Source of the DNA: Piezodorus guildinii
Taxonomy: Eukaryota > Arthropoda > Insecta > Hemiptera > Pentatomidae
Length of the DNA stretch: 64,000 nucleotides
Assembly (NCBI GenBank): GCA_023052935.1
Contig: CM041292.1
Span: 89,511,169 to 89,575,168, forward strand
Direction of reading: 5' to 3'
This document shows positions 11,290-21,612 of this stretch, one piece after another (positions within the stretch are counted from its first letter, which is position 1; every line of letters starts with the position of its first letter). Under the pieces are notes generated by a model. That model was not told the origin of the DNA, made no database searches, and was given only the letters and a program-made list of their open reading frames with translations. Position numbers and translations under genes: made by a program.

Positions 11290-12850
11290 TTTCTGCTTTA
11301 ATTTAGTTTACAATCGTTATTAGATAAGCTTTAGAAAAATTGAGAAGTTCTTCAATAGAAAGACCAGAAAAAAATTGACATATAAAATAATTTTGATGTC
11401 TAGCTGATGTTCTGAAGTACTGCCCCAAAGCGAGATAAAATTATAAATGTGTTTTTGTAGGGTATTTTTATTTTTATTTATCTTAAATTTAGTATATAAA
11501 ATTTACCTTTTGTAATGTATACAATTTAAATGATTGAACTAGCATTACAGATTAGATATAATCTGTGTAAAAAATAAAGAAAGAGAAATTCTGTTCGGAA
11601 ATACAATACAATGTGGAAAAATGAATTTGGTGTGTAATGCCACGGATACAGAAGTCTATCAGTTTTCGTTTTCAAAAATTCTTTCTCAGTTACTAAATAA
11701 TCTCAGTACCTTGAAATTTCCTATAAAAAGTCCCTGTTATTATTTTATAAATGTAATGGAATTTAACCCTGTATTGATTGAAGCTCCGTTTTTATAAATA
11801 TTCATAACTATCGACATAAACATCTATCACAATCATATTCATTAGTTAAATTAATATTCTCATATATTAATCAATTCAGTTATTAGGAATTAATTTAAGG
11901 TTTAATTAATAGTTGCTAATTAGTTAATAATGCGTAAAATAACAGCTCTTTCTAGGCCCATTATTATTAGGTAACTGAGAAAAACCTTTCTAAAGATGGG
12001 TTTGTCCCTGGTAGACACCGCTGCACCCCTGATTTTCCATGTCAGTGTCATCACGCGACATTGTTTTGCGTTTCGGAGGAGAACATCTGGTATTTATTAT
12101 TTATATAGATTCTATCTAATCTGAAATGCTAGTTTGTCATTTAAATTGCATAAATAACAATATGTATATGTGATACAATAAATTTAAGTAAAAGAATTTT
12201 AAAAAATATCCTACTCAAAATATTTATAATTTTATCTCGCTTCGGGGCAGTACTTCATTATGGTTTATCATTTGGAAAAATTAAGTTAGACATCAAAATT
12301 ATTTTATATGTCAATTTTTTTCTAGTCTTTCCTTTAAAGAAATTTCTATAGCCAACAATGCGTTAATCTTTTAGCTAAAGCGCAGAAATCAATTTACGGT
12401 TTTGAAATTTTGTCCGTAAAAATAAGAAACAAAATTAAAATTTTGAAAGCAATTTTACTTAATTATGTGTTGCATATATTGAGTTATTTAAAATCATTTT
12501 AATTTTTTTGAAATTTTTAAAAAATCACCAAGTCGTTATATGAAACCCAATTTTCTCTAAAACATATCTAATGACGATTGTAAATAAACTTAAATGTAGA
12601 AAATATAGGTATATAAAGATGTATATAGGAATAATTAGTTACAGAGACATTTCTCTGAAAGTATCGACGAAACCTATACATTTTCATGATATGAAAATGA
12701 GCTAAAAATATGTCAATCATACCATTGAAAGTAAATTTGCTGAGCAACAAAATGGCGTTGAATTGGCTGATATATCTTAAATAGAACGAGCAGTGCAGAC
12801 TTTTGTCACGAAAAAGTGCACTTGGAACCACTGTGCAGCTTAGGGGAGTG
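11030..12850. repeat. Large imperfect inverted repeat
   Basis: The reverse complement of about 11030-11245 aligns with 12625-12850, and that of 11325-11460 aligns with 12230-12345. Shared blocks include GAATAATTAGTTACAGAG, ATTTCTCTGAAA, GAGCTAAAAATATG and ATTTTATCTCGCTTCGGGGCAGTACTTC. The arms differ at many positions and carry indels, including a (TA)n run at 11251-11284 on the left. It may be two copies of one repeat in opposite orientation or an old foldback element. The centre (about 11460-12230) is featureless AT-rich DNA. Confidence 0.75.
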
Positions 12851-13368
12851 CACATCCTCGAATTCCACTCTTCTCGGTTCTTCGATAGCTTCCTGGGCCT
12901 ATGGTGATCTTTTCATCGTCTATCTGCATAGCTTGTCGACATATTCGAGATAGGATATTCTTGGGCGTCTTCGAGGTCTTCTGCCATCTGGAGCGTCTTC
13001 TTTAGTGGGTCCTTATGTTCCTCCATCATGATATGAAAATGAGCTAAAAATATGTCAATCATACCATTGAAAGCAAATTTGCTGAGAAACAAAACGGCGT
13101 TGAATTGGCTCATATATCTTAAATAGAACGAGCAGTGCAGACTTTTGTCACGAAAAAGTGCACTTGGAACCACTCTGCAGCTTAGGGGAGTGCACATCCT
13201 CGAATTCCACTCTTCTCGGTTCTTCGATAGCTTCCTGGGTCTATGGTGATCTTTTTCTCATCTATCTGCATAGCTTGTCGACATATTCGAGATAGGGTAT
13301 TCTTGGGCGTCTTCGAGGTCTTCTGCCATCTGGAGCGTCTTCTTTAGTGGGTCCTTATGTTCCTCCAT
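12685..13368. repeat. Tandem duplication, 342-bp unit, two copies
   Basis: CATGATATGAAAATGAGC occurs at 12685 and again at 13027, and the following 342 bases repeat with only a few substitutions, ending at CTCCATCA. The first half of the unit is the end of the right arm of the 11030-12850 inverted repeat. The second half contains an antisense frame (EEHKDPLKKTLQMAEDLED) that may be a fragment of another element. High identity indicates a recent duplication. Confidence 0.9.
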
Positions 13369-14584
13369 CACATGGCCAAACTATTTCAATTGAGCAATTG
13401 ATTGATACGATTATATTAATTTTAAAACTAAACTATAATTACTGTAATAATAAATACCATTTAAAACGCAAGTTTTTAATTTTTGAACAGTTCAATCGGT
13501 TTTGTTTTAAGTTGTAGCTCACTAAAATGTATGGAATTAAATTGTGACGTGTTTAACTATCACTTTTATAACACATACAGTTCTAATTACTGTAAGTGTA
13601 ATTTAATAACGTATTTTCACTCATTCTATAAAGCAATAAACTAATTGTTGCACACATTTAACTGATTTTACCTTCTAAGCTAAAATTTCACTTGTCAATC
13701 TCCCGATTTCTCAATAAATTAAGATCAACGGCACTGTTGGTTGAGTCTTATTATGTGATGTAGCAAATGCTTTCGCTGACATTTAAAATATTAACTCGCT
13801 GATGGGAGATCGGTATCTGAAGCGGGCTGAAAGGGTGAGAGTAGCTATCTTTATGTCAGGATAATAATACCCAATTGAGACGTTGATTTCCAAAAGGTAC
13901 TATATCCATTCTAGGAAATTTTACAGGAGCCGCGATAATCACTAATTATTATATTATTAAATTAGCTAATTTGATTCTTTTCTCATTAAAATCCAGAATT
14001 GTTTTTTTACTATATTAATAACATCATATTAAAGATATGAAATGAGATGTTTTGGTATAATTTGGAACGAAATTAAATGTGTAATTATTTCCTTTAGAAA
14101 ATATATATATTTCTAAATTGCGTTTATAAAGGGCTTGGGTGTTGATTATATAAAATCAAATAGGAGATATAGATATAACTAATTGATGAGAATACAAATA
14201 TGTAAAAAAATAAATTTTGTAAAAAATGTCCATTAGTACTTTTTTGGAAATCAACGTCTCAATTGTTGACAGCTAGCAAAGGTGTGCAATAAATAAAATT
14301 ATTTTGGCTCCATCGACCTATGACTATAAATTAAAAAAAAATGGAATGTGTATTTCACTATTTAAATTTAATCAATTTTAAATTTAGTTTCCAGGGAAAT
14401 ATTTTATTTTCAAGTAAATAATATAACATTAGAACTTAGTATCTACTATTTCTTTACGGCGACCTCCAGATTTGTATTTTGGTGAAAATGTTTAGCTCTC
14501 CTCTATACCATACATCTTCATTATTATTAACATCATTATTTATCATAACATTATTTATTATTAACATCGTTATCCAAAAAGATT
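13369..14584. other. AT-rich sequence, nothing recognised
   Basis: No coding signature was seen. A few (TA)n-like and ATT-rich tracts are present. Confidence 0.5.
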
Positions 14585-14930
14585 TGTGGACATCTTGGCA
14601 TTTAGTGCCATAGAAAAGGAAATACTAATAGTGGATCCTACTATCAAATATGAAACAAACGACCGGGAACAAGGGAAAAAAATTCAAGAGGAAAAAGAAA
14701 ACATTTATATATAAAATTTCGCGAGGAGTATGGCGAAAGAAAATTTACAGTCACGGGACTTTGGTTCGGAAGCAGGGGGACCATTCCAGTAGATGCTGGA
14801 TCATTTTTGGAGCGGTATGGTCTGGTAAGAAAACAGTTACAAAACATGGCGGAGACCATAATACTCACTGGGAATCCTGCATCATCATATATTATTGAGG
14901 TTAGGCTGAATTTATATATGTCCATGAGCG
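14585..14930 (+). pseudogene. Degraded retrotransposon-encoded fragment (C-terminal domain of a non-LTR element)
   Basis: Across frames, the plus strand gives FVDILAFSAIEKEILIVDPT, then EEYGERKFTVTGLWFGSRGT, then IPVDAGSFLERYGL and NMAETIILTGN. I recognise this pattern as a conserved C-terminal region of certain insect non-LTR elements (VDI...IVDPT...GARGTI...F). Stops and frameshifts between the blocks show it is dead. Recognition is from memory of the pattern and not verified. Confidence 0.5.
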
Positions 14931-15507
14931 AAATGTCTATGTATTCTAAGTTGGCAGTATCTCCCTGTATTTGTTCTTTGAAAATTGTCTTCAGGATTGA
15001 TGCGGTATGCTGTGTACTCTAGCAACTCAGCGAACTCTCTGTTATTTCTGGCAAAAAATTTTAAACGTGGAAAAATATTTCTTCTTTCGTTAGTAAATAA
15101 ATTATTTCATATTAAAACATGTTGTGTACTCCTATCAAAGAGAGATGTGAATATTTTTAAATAAACAAAATCTAAGTTACTTCAGATGTTATCAGATTAC
15201 TACTGAAATAATTCTAAATATTCGGAATTCAAACCATGTCAAACTTTGCTAATGAGGAAAAACCTACATAATATTTATGTCTATTTACGAGTTCAATTAA
15301 CGAGCTCAAAATCTTTGAGGTATTCTTTAGGAAACAGTAAACAAGTATAAAATCCACTTTGATACTTCAGTTATTGCATTTTATTAAAAATGTTGCTGTA
15401 ATATCACACACATATATTAATCACCAATAACTACAATAATTAAATTTTCGTCCGACATTCCATTTTTGTGATTTACTTTCTATTACAAAAAACAAAACCC
15501 ACTTTCT
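14931..15507. other. AT-rich sequence, nothing recognised
   Basis: No feature could be supported. Confidence 0.5.
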
Positions 15508-16081
15508 ACTTTCACTTACCTATATATGAAATATACAGTAAGGGAAAGTATTGCGATCGTGAAAATTTTCGAATTCGAGTTTTCGACGGAAATACACTTT
15601 TTAAGGTCTCCTGAGTCCAAATGAACAAGTCCCGAAAAAAGGTGGTAACTCCCGGGAAAAAACTAAAAGTGCTACGAATCTGAAATTTCATATTTAAAAC
15701 AACTATACACCCGAGATGTATAGGCACACTTTTTCATAAAAATCACCTAACCAAAAGAGCCACTTTATACCATGGGTTTTGCACCTATTAATTATTTTCT
15801 CAAAAATGGTTGTAACGATTTCGATTAAACTCCCTATATTGATGTAAAATTTAATGGGCTTTAATATCATGTTGGTTTCATTCTGATTGAAATAATCTGA
15901 CAGGGCTTTAATGCCGATATTTTATATTTTCTTCCTTTAAACTACCTTCAATTTTGTACAGTCCAAAAGGTTAACCTTAATAACATTAATCATCTTAATG
16001 CCATTGACGAAGGACGGCTAAATATACAAGTTGGACAAATTTGATGACAACTAAAGGATAAAAGAGCAAAACTATTTTTTA

Positions 16082-16097
16082 ACGTAATTTTTGGTTT
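16082..16097. repeat. 16-bp target-site duplication (left) of the I-group element
   Basis: ACGTAATTTTTGGTTT, repeated exactly at 20146-20161. Confidence 0.9.
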
Positions 16098-16714
16098 TGG
16101 TTTTTGTTTTATTTATTGGCACAAAACATCTTGGTCATCAGTGCCAGATACACTCAGTATAAGATACAATTAGATATATAATACCTAACTCACTATAAGA
16201 TACACGTTTTTTAAAAACAGACAATTATGGTTTTAGTTGAAATATTAAATAATAATATTAATTAAAATAAATAATGAACCAATATAACAAATGATAATAA
16301 TACACTAAAACAAATAATAATAATACAAAATGAACGAATACATTATGAACAAATAATAATACATAATAGACAATAATCATATACATAATAAGTAATATAT
16401 CCATAATACATGAATACATACATACAGATAATACATAATTTACAAATAATACACTCATAAATAGTGCCGGATACGCTCATTTTAGAAAATTAATTAAGAC
16501 AAACTTTTTTTTTTTTTTTTTTTTTTTTTCAGTATTAAATAATAATATTGATTAAAACAGATAATAAGAATAAGAATAATCTATAATAAAAATAAATACG
16601 ACAGCGTTAGTAAAAAATAAACATATATATCAAGTTATATTAGTAGACAATATTCAAGGAAAAAAAATAATAATAATAAAGATAAATAGAAATAAATAAA
16701 CATAAAGTAAGTCC

Positions 16715-17721
16715 TCAAATCCTCTTATAAAAGTCCATTTCAGAAAGGAGGCACATTAATTGGTCAATTCTATTCCCATCGTTTCCTAATGCAACCGCGA
16801 CATTGTGAGGTATTCCCTTTTGGTCCAGTTGTCTAGTGTAGAAGGGACATTCCTCGAACACATGGGTAATTGTTAGGATTTCCCTACAATGCTGACATCT
16901 TGGGGGCAACTCTTTACATATTAAATGCCCATGTGTTAACCTTGTGTGCCCTATTCTCAAGCGGGCCAAGACCACCTCTTCCCTGCGGTTGCTACGACTT
17001 GAGGTTTTCCAATACTTTACTTCTTTCTTAATGGTTTTCAATTTGCTTGGATAACTGTTTTTCCATGCTTCATCCCATTTCTTCCATAAATTTTCTATAA
17101 GAGGGCGTGCTAGCTCTGATGGTGTGAGCAGTGCCCTACCACGACCAGGGAGAGTGAGAGCCTCTTTAGCAGCCTTATCTGCCATTTCATTCCCTCTTAT
17201 CCCTATGTGACCTGGTATCCACACATAATTGATTCTTTTCCCATTTTCAGCCATTACTTTGGTTAATTCCAGGATTCTTAAAATTCCTGGATGACTGGAA
17301 TGCATATTCTGTAGTGCTTTTAGAGCGCTCAATGAATCTGAGGCTATGGTGAAGTTCTCTATTGGGAGTGTTCTGGAATAATCAAGGGCCATTGCGATCG
17401 CATTCACTTCAGCTGTATATACGGAACAATATTGATGTAGTTTCGACTTGTAGGTGCATTCTGATGCGACGAAAGCTGAGCCAGTGGATGAGTCTGATTT
17501 AGAACCATCTGTGAAAATTAAGTTGTGGCTGGGCAATGCGCTGATTATCTTCTCAAAGCGGTCTTTAAAATTTATTAATTTGGAATTTTGTTTACTATAT
17601 TTAGCCAACTCAAGATATACATGGGGTTTCAGAAATGTCCATGGTGGTGTTTTGTTTTCTATGGATGTTATATTGATTAATTTTATCATTGTGGATATAA
17701 TTAGTTGACCGTTGAGAATTA
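16715..17721 (-). pseudogene. RNase H and C-terminal zinc-knuckle-like part of the I-group polyprotein
   Basis: The minus-strand frame shows the full RNase H catalytic set: LIFTDGSKS (first Asp), YTAEVNAIAMAL (Glu), IASDSLSALKAL (second Asp), then WIPGHIGIRGNEMADKAAK (His and last Asp region). After this come LARLRIGHTRLTHGHLI and C-x2-C...H-x4-C (CQHCREILTITHVFEEC), the usual C-terminus of I and related elements. The frame is cut off from the RT frame by the palindrome at 17722-17998, and the frames on the two sides differ by one base when the palindrome is removed. RNase H would remove RNA from the RNA:DNA hybrid during retrotransposition. The first Met of the open frame (17689) is probably not a real start. 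Confidence 0.9.
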
Positions 17722-17998
17722 CTGAAGGAATTAGTCCGGGTGGCGGTCATTAAATGAAACAACTGAATAGTTTCAACTATTTTATTGTTTGCCAACGTTT
17801 CGACCCCCATTGTGGGTCATCATCAGGGCGTCTGGTAGGTGAGTGGAAACTAGCTGTTTCCTGTTTTCTAGTTTCCACTCACCTACCAGACGCCCTGATG
17901 ATGACCCACAATGGGGTCGAAACGTTGGCAAACAATAAAATAGTTGAAACTATTCAGTTGTTTCATTTAATGACCGCCACCCGGACTAATTCCTTCAG
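17722..17998. mobile_element. 277-bp near-perfect palindrome carrying a CTGATGA-hairpin-GAAACGTT core in each arm
   Basis: Arms 17722-17853 and 17868-17998 are reverse complements with almost no differences, around a 14-bp spacer. Termini are CTGAAGGAATTAGTCCGGG and its complement. In the right arm on the plus strand: CTGATGA (17895-17901), a 5-bp stem GACCC (17903-17907) with GGGTC (17914-17918), then GAAA (17919-17922) and CGTTGGC. The left arm carries the same on the minus strand (17798-17826). AATT lies one base outside each end and may be the target duplication. There is no coding content. It may be a foldback element or an inverted terminal piece of a Penelope-like element. Confidence 0.8.
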
Positions 17999-19698
17999 CA
18001 ATTGATTAATTTTAACTCGTTAACAACGGACGACATTCTTTCTGCTAATGATAAGGTTGGGTTAGTCTTTAGTAGAAATTTCGCCGAATATTTGGATTTA
18101 AAGATGTATACGTGAGCAGGGTGAGTAGCTTGTGTGATTAATTTTGTGATATAGTTTATGGCCAATTTATCGCGTCGGTAGGATAGTGGTGGTAAGCCAG
18201 ATTCTGCACAAAGACTAGACACAAAGAAGGGCTGGTCCTGAAAGCTCCTGTAGCAAATTCGTATGCCTGCATGGTGTACTACATCGAGTTTAGCCAGATT
18301 GTCCCTTTTTGCCGAGCCAAAGACAAAGCAGCCATACTCCATCTTTGTACATATTATTGATAAGTATATCTTGAGTAAAGTGATGCGATCTGCACCCCAA
18401 CTTGTTCCAGTTAAGACTTTAAGTATATTAAGTTTTTTTACACATTTTTCTTTCAGAGATTTTATGTGATTTTCCCACGTAAGGCGTCTATCAAATTCCA
18501 ATCCCAAGAATCTACAACTATTTACGTAGGGTAAAGGGACGTTGTTAAGTAGGAGGTCTGGTAGGTCGGGGAGATTTCTTCTTCTACTGAAATACAAACA
18601 TTTTGTTTTGGCTTCCGAAAACTTCAGTCCAGAGTTTTGTGACCACTCATTTAATCGATTTAATGAAGTTTGTAACTTATCTGTTATCGATAGCAAATCT
18701 TTGGATCGACAGAAGATTGCCAGATCGTCTACAAACAGCATTGGTTTGACTCCACGAGGTAAATTGGTGGCCAGGTCACTGATTGCGAGAATGAAAAGCG
18801 TTGTGCTAAGAACGCAACCTTGTGGGACACCATTTCTTTGTTCATGTGGCATGGACAACGAATTCCCTACTCGAACTTTGAAATAGCGATGGCTAAGAAA
18901 TTTACAAATGAAGTTTGGCATGTTACCTCGGAATCCTAGCGACATTAACTTTTTCAGGATTAAATTAATATTGGTTTTGTCAAATGCCTTGTGCATGTCA
19001 AAGAAAATAGCGATGGCTTGTTCATCCTGAATAAATGTGTATTGGAGTTCTGCCTCCATTTGAACTAAATGATCCATTGTGGATCTACCTTTACGGAATC
19101 CACACTGAAAATTTTGTATGTAATTATTGTTTTCCAGAATCCAGGTAAGTCTTTTATTTACCATTCGTTCAATAACTTTGCACAAGCAGCTGGTTAAGAA
19201 AATTGGCCTGTAGCTTGTAGGGTATCTCTTATCTTGACCATTTTTCAAAATTGGAATCACCTCTGATTGGCGCCAGACGTCAGGAAAATCGCCAGTCTCC
19301 CAAATATGATTATAATAATTTAGTAGCCAGGTTAATGTGTTGTTCGGAAGGTGTTGAATCATGGAGTAGTGGATATTATCAGGGCCTGGTGAAGAACCCT
19401 TAACACTTTTTAACACAGTCTGAAGCTCCCACATCGTGAATGGCGTATTGTAGACCAAATTCGTATCTGAGGTTGAGAAGTCGAGATTCTCTGCACGCCC
19501 GCTAGCTGTGGGTTCATTATATATTTCTGAATAATAATCAGCAAAACTATTTCCTACTACTTCGGGATCGTCACACAATTTCTCATTTATTAATAATGTG
19601 TATACCGTTGGAGAACCTATTCCTTTGATCTTCCTAATTTTATTCCAAATTATATTACCGGAGTTGAAGAATTGATAGATTCTACAAAAGATTTCCAT
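17999..19698 (-). pseudogene. Reverse transcriptase domain of the I-group element
   Basis: RT blocks in order on the minus strand: SSPGPDNIHYSMIQHLP, YRPIFLTSCLCKVIERM, GFRKGRSTMDHLVQ, IFFDMHKAFDKTN (catalytic Asp, block A), NGVPQGCVLSTTLF (block B), MLFVDDLAIFCR (catalytic FVDD, block C), then FLGLEFDRRLTWENH. All catalytic positions are intact. The frame opens after a frameshift near 19698. The previous part (19650-20069, containing GFSKRPSVPWFNKECKEAIK) is in another frame. The ORF ends in a TGA formed by the first bases of the palindromic insertion. Confidence 0.93.
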
Positions 19699-20145
19699 GA
19701 GTCCCTTTTATTACAGTTCAATGTTCTTCTGCATATTGATCTTTGCTTTTTATATTCGATAAGGTTTGCAGGATTCATATTTTTTCTAAATTTATAAAAA
19801 GCTTTTCTGCGATTTTTTATTGCTTCTTTGCACTCTTTATTGAACCAAGGGACAGATGGTCGTTTGGAAAATCCTTTGGTTTTGGGTATGGAAGCTTCAG
19901 CGGCCAAGAGAATGACTTCTGTTATGGCTTGGCATCCTCTATCAATGTCCAGATTATTTGCTGATTCTAGAGGGGGACTTACTAAAGACGAAAATCTTGA
20001 CCAATCAGCTTTTTCAATTACCCATCTTGGCTTCCTTTTGTATGTATAAAATGTGTTTGACAGTTTCAATTGTATAGGAAAGTGGTCGCTACCATAAAGT
20101 TCCGGTAGTACTGTCCAGTCTATGGTGTGGTATAGAGATGGGCTG
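19650..20145 (-). pseudogene. Endonuclease C-terminal end and EN-RT linker of the I-group element
   Basis: About 20070-20130 shows LYGSDHFPIQL, the terminal SDH motif of apurinic-type endonucleases. It continues into a linker with PSVPWFNKECKEAIKNRRKA that is typical between EN and RT. The upstream endonuclease is absent because the copy is 5'-truncated at 20145. A frameshift near 19650-19698 separates it from the RT frame. Confidence 0.8.
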
Positions 20146-20161
20146 ACGTAATTTTTGGTTT
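20146..20161. repeat. 16-bp target-site duplication (right) of the I-group element
   Basis: ACGTAATTTTTGGTTT, matching 16082-16097 and marking the 5' end of the minus-strand insertion. Confidence 0.9.
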
Positions 20162-20490
20162 ACTGGTAATAAGAACAGTAATATAGACGTATAATATATC
20201 ATTGGAAAGAGAAAGATTTTAGAAAAAATATTATTTGATACAAAGAGTTGTAAAAAGTAATATAAAGTGACGAGTGGGGAATAAACTTATTAGTGATTAA
20301 CAATTTAACATAGTTATATATTTTAATCTAAATCATATGTTTCCAAAGAAAATGAATACGCGTTTAATTAAAATCAGCTTCAAATATATTTCAAATTGAA
20401 GTATATTTAATAGTTTTTAAATTGATGTTAAAAGTCGAGGTAAGTGAAAGTCGTGTGTTGCCCGCCCAGATTTTTTATATAAGATGTATA

Positions 20491-21254
20491 TTTCTTTTAA
20501 GAGATCGGATTTAAAAACGTTTACGTTTGTATTATTGTATTACTTTACCTTACTATACATTTCACTTATACCTAAATAAAAATAGGTTCTCGTCTTACGA
20601 GCCAAATTTTGTGTCATACAACAGTGGACAAGCTACGGAACGAGGTAATCACAAGATATTGCGTGTTGTAATTAAACTTTTTTGACGTAGCAGAAATAAC
20701 TATCTAACTAAAAATAAACATATCAGAATTTATTCATGTATACCCCATTATAATAAATTCCGTGTACATCGCCTAAAACATAAATTTGTTCAATAGCTGT
20801 ATATTTTAATAGCATGAAGATAACCACTGGAAATATTAAATAATAAAATATGACTAATTAAAAATATTCCAATCCAAGTATGAAATCAATTTAAAATCCG
20901 TTAAGCACATGCGATACATGTGTAGGTGGGTGCGTATGTGTTAAATGGGGCAGTTGATCATTTTTATTTTCTGTAATCATCTTCGAAATCATGGGACACC
21001 TACAATTTTAAAACTCTCTCCCTGATTTCGTTTGTAAATAGGTTCTCTATATTCTTAATAAATTTATTAAAAATATCATATCACTTATTTATACTATCTT
21101 TCAGTTTACATTTCATTTTACCGGAAATTACAAGTGAAGTTTTGAAAAATATATTTATAATTATGAAATGTCTTTTGGCATATCACAATATGCTCTCATT
21201 TACAAGAAGTATCACCTTCTTGGTTATTGTGAAAACTTCATAAATAAATATGTA
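20491..21254. other. AT-rich sequence, nothing recognised
   Basis: No supported feature. Confidence 0.5.
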
Positions 21255-21295
21255 GGTTATTCATTTAACGCCATTTTTTGGTGGCTAATCGGACA
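21255..21295 (-). mobile_element. 3'-end fragment of SINE family A
   Basis: GTTATTCATTTAACGCC...GGTGGCTAATCGGAC matches the 3' end of the SINE at 21322-21612, about 30 bp away. Confidence 0.5.
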
Positions 21296-21321
21296 ATTTT
21301 ACTTTTATATACGAGTATATA

Positions 21322-21612
21322 TATTGTTTGTTTATTCATTTAACATTACTTTATGCTACTATGGCTAATCGGACGATGCTACAGTGGGAGTCATAAATTT
21401 ATCCTATCCAGGTTTAATTAGAATAGGGATATTTAACGAGTACCTGATATCGCACAGGCTAGAGACCATCATTTTATTTTCCCTCCGAAGGACGACATAT
21501 CCAAGGATTTTTACACCCATAAGCAAATCCTAGGGCCACCTGCCGGGTTTGAATCCGCGACCTTGGGCATAGAGACTGTTATGCTAACCACTACACCACA
21601 GTTGACCTCGAT
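21322..21612 (-). mobile_element. tRNA-derived SINE (family A)
   Basis: On the minus strand the head reads TGTGGTGTAGTGGTTAGCAT (A-box-like), followed by CAAGGTCGCGGATTCAAACC (B-box-like). The body is CCTTCGGAGGGAA...CTAGCCTGTGCGATATCAGGTACTC, with the 3' end TTAAATGAATAAACAAAC. Related copies lie at 32320-32545, 36712-36975, 44108-44394 and 47185-47458. Confidence 0.85.

Larger units (their letters stand above)
16098..20145 (-). mobile_element. I-group non-LTR retrotransposon with RT and RNase H, 5'-truncated
   Basis: Bounded by a 16-bp target duplication. Minus-strand order is: the last endonuclease motif (LYGSDHFPI, about 20070-20130), RT, RNase H, a CCHC-like C-terminus, a 3' UTR of about 600 bp, and an A-rich 3' end at 16098 (ATAAATAAAACAAAAACC, where the minus strand reads ...GGCACTGATGACCAAGATGTTTTGTGCC just before). 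RT followed by RNase H is characteristic of the I group (I, Nimb, Loa and relatives) rather than of Jockey. ORF1 and most of the endonuclease are missing through 5' truncation. Frameshifts near 19650-19700 and an inserted palindrome at 17722-17998 make it inactive. Confidence 0.9.
15508..20490 (-). mobile_element. ~0.9-kb interspersed family copy (Helentron/HINE-like?), split by an I-group insertion
   Basis: The left part (15508-16097) begins ACTTTCACTTACCTATATATGA...GGGAAAGTATTGCGATCG. The right part (20146-20490) ends GGTAAGTGAAAGTCGTGTGTTGC...CAGATTTTTT. Removing the 4-kb insertion and one copy of its target duplication leaves about 0.92 kb, colinear with the uninterrupted copies at 23410-24320 and 33605-34490. 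The inverted motif ACTTTCACTTACC near both ends is reminiscent of the subterminal inverted repeats of Helentron-derived elements. No protein is encoded. Confidence 0.7.

Noticed and set aside
17754..18005. Plus-strand frame over the palindrome resembling the minus-strand one at 17610-17810
   Set aside because: A palindrome gives similar translations on both strands. There is no start context or domain.
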